Below are positions 48,943-53,808 of a DNA stretch of 53,808 bases, piece by piece. Below the pieces are notes generated by a model. That model was not told where the DNA came from. It saw only the letters and a program-made list of their open reading frames with translations, and did not search any database. Source of the DNA: JBKPNZ01 sp046732895 (GTDB lineage: Bacteria; Actinomycetota; Thermoleophilia; Solirubrobacterales; 70-9); assembly GCA_046732895.1 (NCBI GenBank), contig JBKPNZ010000029.1, forward strand, positions 1-53,808, read 5' to 3'. The position numbers were made by a program, and so were the translations under genes. Each line of letters begins with the position of its first letter. Position 1 is the first letter of the stretch.

Positions 48943-51900
48943 GTGGCCACGGATGCATCCACAGAGCTAGGGACGACGCTGGGGGAAGCCCCGAGGGCGC
49001 GGCTGCCCGCGGGCGTCGTCACCTTCATGCTCACCGACATCGAGGGCTCCTCACGCCTCTGGGAGAGCGATCCCGATGCGATGCGGGCGGCGCTCGCGCT
49101 CCACGACGAGCTCCTCGAGCGCTCGGTTGACGCCGCCGCCGGCGTGCGCCCGCTCGAGCAGGGCGAGGGCGACAGCGCCGTGGTCGCGTTCGCGGAGGCC
49201 TCGCGGGCGCTGGGCTGCGCGCTCGAGCTGCAGCGCGGCCTGGCCGCGGCCGAGTGGCCGGCCGGCTGTGAGCTTCGGGTGCGGATCGCCCTGCACAGCG
49301 GCGAGCCGCTGCTGCGCGACCCCCGCAACTACGTGGGCGCGCCGCTCAACCGCTGCGCGCGCCTGCGCGCCCTTGCCCACGGCGGCCAAACCCTGGTCTC
49401 GCGTGCCACCTACGAGCTCGTCGCAGAGGCCCTGCCCGAGCGCGCGGGCCTCAGGGCACTCGGCCCGCAGCGCCTGCGCGACCTGGGCCGGGCCGAGGAG
49501 GTCTTCGAGCTCATCCACCCGGAGCTTCCCTCGCACTTCCCTGCGCTGCGCTCACTCGACGCGCTCCCTAACAACCTGCCGGTCCAGCTCTCGAGCTTCG
49601 TCGGCCGCCAGCGCGAGCTTCGTGAGGTCGAGCGGCTGATCACACAGCACCGCCTCCTCACCCTGACCGGAGCCGGGGGGTGTGGCAAGACCCGGCTCGC
49701 CGTGCAGGCCGCCTCGGAGACGCTGGAGCGCTTCCCCGACGGCGCCTGGTGGGTGGAGCTCGCCCCGCTCTCGGAGGAGCGGCTGGTCGGGGCCGCGATC
49801 GCCGAAGCGCTCGGGGTGCGCCCGCTACCCGGGATGACCGAGCTCCAGGCGGCGGGCGCCTATCTTGCCTCCCGCAAAGCGCTGGTCATCCTCGACAACT
49901 GCGAGCACCTGGCGGGTGCCTGTGCCGAGGGCGCCGGGGCGCTCCTTCAGGCCGCGCCCGAGCTCGTCATTCTCGCCACCAGCCGCGCCCCGCTGGGGAT
50001 AGCGGGTGAGCGCGAGTGGCGGGTGCCCTCGCTGTCCTTGCCCGGCGAGACAACAGAGGGACCGGCGGGGTCTCCGAAGGCCAACGGTGCCTCCGACGCC
50101 GTGGCGCTGTTCATCGAGCGCGCCACGGCCGCCCGCCCCAACCTCGCCTTGGGCGCGGACGACGCCGACTCGCTCGCCCGGATCTGCACCGAGCTCGACG
50201 GCCTGCCGCTCGCGATCGAGCTCGCCGCCGCCCGAATACGGATCCTCTCGGTCGGGCAGGTCGAGGCTGGGCTCTCGGATCGCTTTCGCCTGCTCAGCGG
50301 CGGGCCTCAGGCGGCGACGCCGCGCCTGCAGACGATCCGCGCCTCGATCGACTGGAGCCATGAGCTTCTCCGCGACCAGGAACGAGTGCTCTTTCGCCGC
50401 CTCGCCGTGTTCGCGGGCGGCGCCACAGTTGAAGCAGTCGACGAGGTCTGCGTCGACGACGCGGTCGAGCGCGAGGCAATGCTCGATCTACTCGCCTCCC
50501 TGGTCGAGCGCTCCTTGGTAATCGCAGATCCGAGCGACACCCACGTCCGTTACCGCCTGCTCGAGACCGTGCGCCAGTACGCGCTCGAGCGCCTCGCCGA
50601 GCCGGGTGAGGAGGAACTGCTCCGCGCCCGCCACCGCGACCACTTCCTCGCCCTCGCCGAGCGGGCCGCCCCGGAGCTCGAGACGAGGCGCCAATCCGAC
50701 TGGGTCCAGATCCTCGATCCCGAGGCGGCGAACCTGGCAGCTGCGATGGAGTTCGCGCTTCTCAGCCAGCCTGAGCTAGCCCTGCGCTTCGGCGCGGCCC
50801 TGTATCGCTGGTGGCACGCGCGAGGCCGCTTCGCCGAGGCCGAGCTGGCCTACTCCCGCTCGCTCGAGGCAGGCGGTGGCACGGACCCTGGGCTGCGCGC
50901 ACGAGCGCTCCAATCTCGCGCTGCAATCGCCACCATTCACAGCGGGGTCGACGTCTCGGAAGCGTACGCGACCGAGGCGCTCGCGCTCGCCGACGAGGCC
51001 GGCGATAGGGCGACTGCCGCTCGCGCCCGCTTGGAGCTCGGTCTCGCCATGGCGCTACCCAACCCAAATGCCGGGCGCGCCGAGCTCGAGCGCGCCGCTG
51101 AGCTCGCGCGGGCCGCGGGTGATGAGTGGGCGCTGGTGCAGGCCCAGCAGTTGATCGCCGATGCGTCCCTCTTCGTGCAGGATCACCGGCGGGCCTGCGG
51201 CGCCAGCAATGAGGTCGCGGCTTTGGCGGAGAAGCTGGGAGACCCGTTCCAGGTCGCCAAGCGCCACTGGCACGTCTGCGTCATGGCAGTCGTGGATGGT
51301 CGCATGGCTGAGGCTCGCGACGCCGCGAAGCGAATGCATGCGGCGGTCGACGCCGTCGGCGATCCACTTGCGGAGGCTTCCGCCGACTGTGTACTCGGAT
51401 TGATCGACGTATATGAGGGCGCGTTCGACCGCGCGCTCGAGCGCCTGAACAGCCGGTTCGAACGCGCAATCACCGAGGGCGTGGCCCTCATGGTGCCGCT
51501 TCTCTTGACTGTGATTGGCTTGGCCGAGCTCAGCATCGGCCGTCTCGACGACGCGCGCGGGCGGCTCGAGGCGCTCTTGCCGCTCGTCGAGGGACGCTGG
51601 CCGAGCATGACTGCGTGGGCGCTCGAGGTGCTCGCCGAGGCGCTGCGCCTGCTCGGGGACGACGGCGCCGCGTCCCGCGCCCAACAGGCCCAGGCAGTCG
51701 GCGAGAAGGCTGGCGCACATCTCTGGGCCACGCAGGCCCGCCTCACACTTGGTCGCCTGGCCGCGGCACGGGGGGAGTGGACTGATGCACGGGAACACGC
51801 GCTCGCGCACCTAGACGCCTGCGTCGAGGGCGGCCACGCGACTTACGTTCCGGCCTGTCTCGACGCCCTCGGCGAGGTGGCGGTCGGAGTCGGTCAGCAC

Positions 51901-52326
51901 GAAGACTCCGTGCGGCTCTTCGCCGCCGCCGAGCGCGCCCGCGCCGAGATCGGCATCGTCCGCGTCCCGCCTGAGGAGGAGCACTGGGAGGAGGTCGACG
52001 ATGGCCTTCGCGAGGCGCTTGGTGACGAGGCCTATGAGAGGGCGCGCGCCGAGGGGGTGGAGATGAGCACGGAGGATGCGGTCGAATGGGTACGGCGCGC
52101 CCGCGGCAGGCGCCGACGCCCACCAGACGGGTGGGACTCCCTCACGCCCACCGAGGTAAAGGTGGCAGGACTCGCCGCCGCAGGTCTCACAAATCCGCAG
52201 ATTGGTGAGCGGATGTTCATCTCGACGGGGACGGTGAAGACCCACCTCACCCATATCTTCGGCAAGCTCGACCTCCACAGTCGTGCCGAGCTCGCCGCCG
52301 AGGTCACGAGGCGCACCGCGGTGTGA
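48943..52326 (+). CDS. Cyclase-like/NB-ARC/TPR/LuxR multidomain regulator
   Basis: A 1127-residue regulator. Residues 20-200 are a class III nucleotide-cyclase fold ('TFMLTDIEGSSRLWE', 'GEGDSAVVAF', 'VGAPLNRCARLRAL'). The base-recognising Lys before GD is replaced by Gln, so it is probably not catalytic. Residues 220-560 are an AAA/NB-ARC ATPase with Walker A 'LTGAGGCGKTRLAV' and Walker B 'ALVILDNCEHL'. A long TPR-like helical region follows. A C-terminal LuxR HTH ('LTPTEVKVAGLAAAGLTNPQ') ends the chain. GTG start at 48943. Likely an ATP-switched transcription activator; targets unknown. Confidence 0.9.
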   Translation: MATDASTELGTTLGEAPRARLPAGVVTFMLTDIEGSSRLWESDPDAMRAALALHDELLERSVDAAAGVRPLEQGEGDSAVVAFAEASRALGCALELQRGLAAAEWPAGCELRVRIALHSGEPLLRDPRNYVGAPLNRCARLRALAHGGQTLVSRATYELVAEALPERAGLRALGPQRLRDLGRAEEVFELIHPELPSHFPALRSLDALPNNLPVQLSSFVGRQRELREVERLITQHRLLTLTGAGGCGKTRLAVQAASETLERFPDGAWWVELAPLSEERLVGAAIAEALGVRPLPGMTELQAAGAYLASRKALVILDNCEHLAGACAEGAGALLQAAPELVILATSRAPLGIAGEREWRVPSLSLPGETTEGPAGSPKANGASDAVALFIERATAARPNLALGADDADSLARICTELDGLPLAIELAAARIRILSVGQVEAGLSDRFRLLSGGPQAATPRLQTIRASIDWSHELLRDQERVLFRRLAVFAGGATVEAVDEVCVDDAVEREAMLDLLASLVERSLVIADPSDTHVRYRLLETVRQYALERLAEPGEEELLRARHRDHFLALAERAAPELETRRQSDWVQILDPEAANLAAAMEFALLSQPELALRFGAALYRWWHARGRFAEAELAYSRSLEAGGGTDPGLRARALQSRAAIATIHSGVDVSEAYATEALALADEAGDRATAARARLELGLAMALPNPNAGRAELERAAELARAAGDEWALVQAQQLIADASLFVQDHRRACGASNEVAALAEKLGDPFQVAKRHWHVCVMAVVDGRMAEARDAAKRMHAAVDAVGDPLAEASADCVLGLIDVYEGAFDRALERLNSRFERAITEGVALMVPLLLTVIGLAELSIGRLDDARGRLEALLPLVEGRWPSMTAWALEVLAEALRLLGDDGAASRAQQAQAVGEKAGAHLWATQARLTLGRLAAARGEWTDAREHALAHLDACVEGGHATYVPACLDALGEVAVGVGQHEDSVRLFAAAERARAEIGIVRVPPEEEHWEEVDDGLREALGDEAYERARAEGVEMSTEDAVEWVRRARGRRRRPPDGWDSLTPTEVKVAGLAAAGLTNPQIGERMFISTGTVKTHLTHIFGKLDLHSRAELAAEVTRRTAV

Positions 52327-52431
52327 GCCGCGCTCCTACCCCGGGCCACGGGCGCGGAAATACCCCATCTGGCTGATGTTCTCCCGCTCCGGCCGGGTCA
52401 GGGTAGCGGTAACCCGAGTGGAGGCATTGGC

Positions 52432-53274
52432 ATGATTGGCAAGCGCACAGTGATCCTCGTTGTTCTGGCAGCGGCGATGGTGTTGCCGGCGAGCGCCGCC
52501 GCCTCTGATGTCGTCACCAACGGCACGCTGAGCTACAGCACTCAAACGGCTGAGATGCCCACGACGTCGAACTCCAGCCTCGAGGGGGTAGGGTGCCCCG
52601 GCGGTGGGCGCCCGGGGGACCCCTACCCGATCTCGTCCGGATTCGAGACCGACTTCGACCCCGGCCAGGACACGATCCATATTGCATTCAGCGGGCCTTT
52701 CGGCGTGTCCGGCATTACAGCCTGGGGCTGGGCCTACAACTTCGATGTCGCCTCGACCCGGCACATCACCTTTCGCACGGTCTGCGCCGAGGAGCAACCG
52801 AGGTACGTGCAAGTGCTCTCCAAGTCGGGCGGAGCGGGCGGCGGGACGGCGTTCGTAAAGTGCCCCCGCAAACGCCACGTCTACGGCGGCGGCGGCGAAT
52901 CACTGGGATCGAGCTTCCCGTTCGACTCCAACGACCGTGGCAAGAAACCCGACGACGGTTGGGCCGTGCGCGATGTCGGGCACGCCACGCCAGCCATGGT
53001 CGCCGTCTGCGGCAAGACGATGCCCGACTACAACCATCACACCGTCACCGTGACCCCCGCAAGCGGCACGACTTCAACCCAGGGGTGCGGCGATACGCCT
53101 GTGGCGATCGGCGGCGGGCACCGGATCGGCGGCGGCGGGGGCTTCCTCACCCAGTCGATCGTCTCCAATCCGGACACCTTTAACGAGTTCTCGGCGACGG
53201 TGGAGAACGACACCCCGCAGGACCTGAAGTTCACTGTCTACTCGATCTGCGGCGACCCGAGCGAGTTCGGTTAG
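52432..53274 (+). CDS. Secreted Cys/Gly-rich protein of unknown function
   Basis: A 280-residue exported protein with a clear signal peptide (TVILVVLAAAMVLPASAAA). The mature chain has a repeated pattern of a Cys followed by a Gly-rich turn: 'FVKCPRKRHVYGGGGE' and 'GCGDTPVAIGGGHRIGGGGG'. These look like successive beta-turn units, stabilised by disulphides across six or more Cys. The pattern occurs in uncharacterised actinobacterial surface proteins. No enzyme motif recognised. Confidence 0.82.
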   Translation: MIGKRTVILVVLAAAMVLPASAAASDVVTNGTLSYSTQTAEMPTTSNSSLEGVGCPGGGRPGDPYPISSGFETDFDPGQDTIHIAFSGPFGVSGITAWGWAYNFDVASTRHITFRTVCAEEQPRYVQVLSKSGGAGGGTAFVKCPRKRHVYGGGGESLGSSFPFDSNDRGKKPDDGWAVRDVGHATPAMVAVCGKTMPDYNHHTVTVTPASGTTSTQGCGDTPVAIGGGHRIGGGGGFLTQSIVSNPDTFNEFSATVENDTPQDLKFTVYSICGDPSEFG

Positions 53275-53364
53275 CTGGTCAGCATCCCCTCCAGCCGCCG
53301 GCAGCCGAGGAGAGTGGCCTCACCGCTTTGGACGACAAACGCTAGTTCTCGAACGCGAGCTCTT

Positions 53365-53535
53365 CTAGGCGCCCGCCTCGACCCTCTCGACCTTCTCCAG
53401 GTTCTCGAGAATGTCGGGGCCGTACTTACCGAAGATGCGATTGCCCATCAGGCGGAACGCGGTGCCGAAGATCCGCCCCCGGGCGCCCCACCGGTTCTCG
53501 ACTCCCACGGCGTCCCACCGCGCCCAGTATCGCGA
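53365..53535 (-). pseudogene. Possible 3' remnant of an unrecognised coding sequence
   Basis: The minus-strand frame ending at TAG 53365-53367 encodes 'YWARWDAVGVENRWGARGRI' and 'MGNRIFGKYGPDILENLEKV', which looks like genuine protein sequence, with codon bias like its neighbours. There is no good start or ribosome-binding site. The frame closes about 25 codons further upstream. The rest of 53275-53695 shows nothing else. Confidence 0.3.
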
Positions 53536-53695
53536 GGCGGGTTGAGTGCCGCTTCCTGACGAGCCGCCCGGGCTGCCGCTTCGCGCGAAACCCAGGCGTC
53601 GCAGGCCCAGGCGGCTTCACAATACGGTGGCTTGGCCGCAGTCCCAGGGGTGCTGTCGCCACTTGCAACTCGCAAACTAACCCGAGAGGACGCCG

Positions 53696-53808
53696 ATGCC
53701 GGACACCACCTGCCACATGTCGATCTCGCTCGACGGTTTCGTCGCTGGGCCCGACCAGAGCCGCGAGAATCCACTCGGTAAGCGTGGGCGCGAGCTCCAT
53801 GCCTGGCA
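53696..53808 (+). CDS. RibD_C/dihydrofolate-reductase-like protein (copy 5), cut by window edge
   Basis: ATG 53696 after GAGAGGA starts 'MPDTTCHMSISLDGFVAGPD' and 'QSRENPLGKRGRELHAW', the usual N-terminus of the family (SLDGFVAGPD). Only 37 codons are inside the window. Fifth member of this family here. Confidence 0.85.
   Translation, partial: MPDTTCHMSISLDGFVAGPDQSRENPLGKRGRELHAW

Noticed and set aside
1..53808. CRISPR arrays, complete tRNA or rRNA genes, insertion sequences
   Set aside because: No regular repeat-spacer series, no full cloverleaf and no transposase reading frame were found on either strand.

Overview
The window is high-GC DNA with GTG/TTG starts, stop-start overlaps, F420-type (LLM) oxidoreductases, many TetR regulators and several RibD_C-type reductases. 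This points to a soil Actinomycetota, plausibly a Thermoleophilia/Solirubrobacterales relative. That placement is inferred from gene content; there is no rRNA or other marker gene.

1-10.2 kb (minus strand) is one long, tightly overlapped operon. In transcription order it encodes a 3,5-diaminohexanoate dehydrogenase (Kdd), a hotdog thioesterase-like protein, a beta-keto acid cleavage enzyme (Kce/BKACE), a TetR regulator, an S66 LD-carboxypeptidase, a complete peptide-type ABC importer (binding protein, two permeases, two ATPases) and a P1-family (DmpA/BapA-like) aminopeptidase cut by the window edge. A histone-deacetylase-like amidohydrolase is divergent from it. The set reads as uptake, peptide cleavage and catabolism of a lysine-derived or beta-amino-acid peptide.

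11-34 kb is ordinary accessory chromosome: VOC, cupin, phosphoesterase, LLM oxidoreductase, AraC and GreA-like genes, a GNAT pseudogene with an internal deletion, and DUF899/DUF2867 proteins. Two MFS efflux pumps each pair with a TetR regulator; a third TetR-type operator set and a FUSC transporter lie next to them. A cNMP-domain thioredoxin-reductase-like protein lacks the CxxC. A stretch at 26.5-27.4 kb shows repeated single-base frame breaks at G runs. Then come an arginase-family enzyme, a lysyl oxidase, a methyltransferase, a tandem ACT protein, a sulfotransferase and a PIG-L deacetylase.

34.3-40.1 kb is a glycopeptide-resistance cluster: vanR-vanS on the plus strand, divergent from vanY and vanH-vanA-vanX on the minus strand. 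Catalytic residues are at the same numbered positions as in the enterococcal enzymes. It is followed by a truncated murF-like fragment that abuts a 3' tRNA fragment. A second, direct-repeat tRNA 3' fragment with its own terminator lies at 48.6 kb. An 85-bp promoter/leader segment is duplicated in front of vanH and vanY.

40.1-46.3 kb holds a second set of lysine-catabolism-like genes: a DAO-type FAD oxidase, an ALDH7-type aminoadipate-semialdehyde dehydrogenase and a fused alpha/beta 2-oxoacid dehydrogenase E1, convergent with a saccharopine-dehydrogenase-like gene. 46.3-48.5 kb has an ArsR-SRPBCC pair with a clear operator and two more RibD_C reductases. 48.9-52.3 kb is a giant cyclase-like/NB-ARC/TPR/LuxR regulator, followed by a secreted Cys/Gly-rich protein. 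A fifth RibD_C reductase runs off the right edge.
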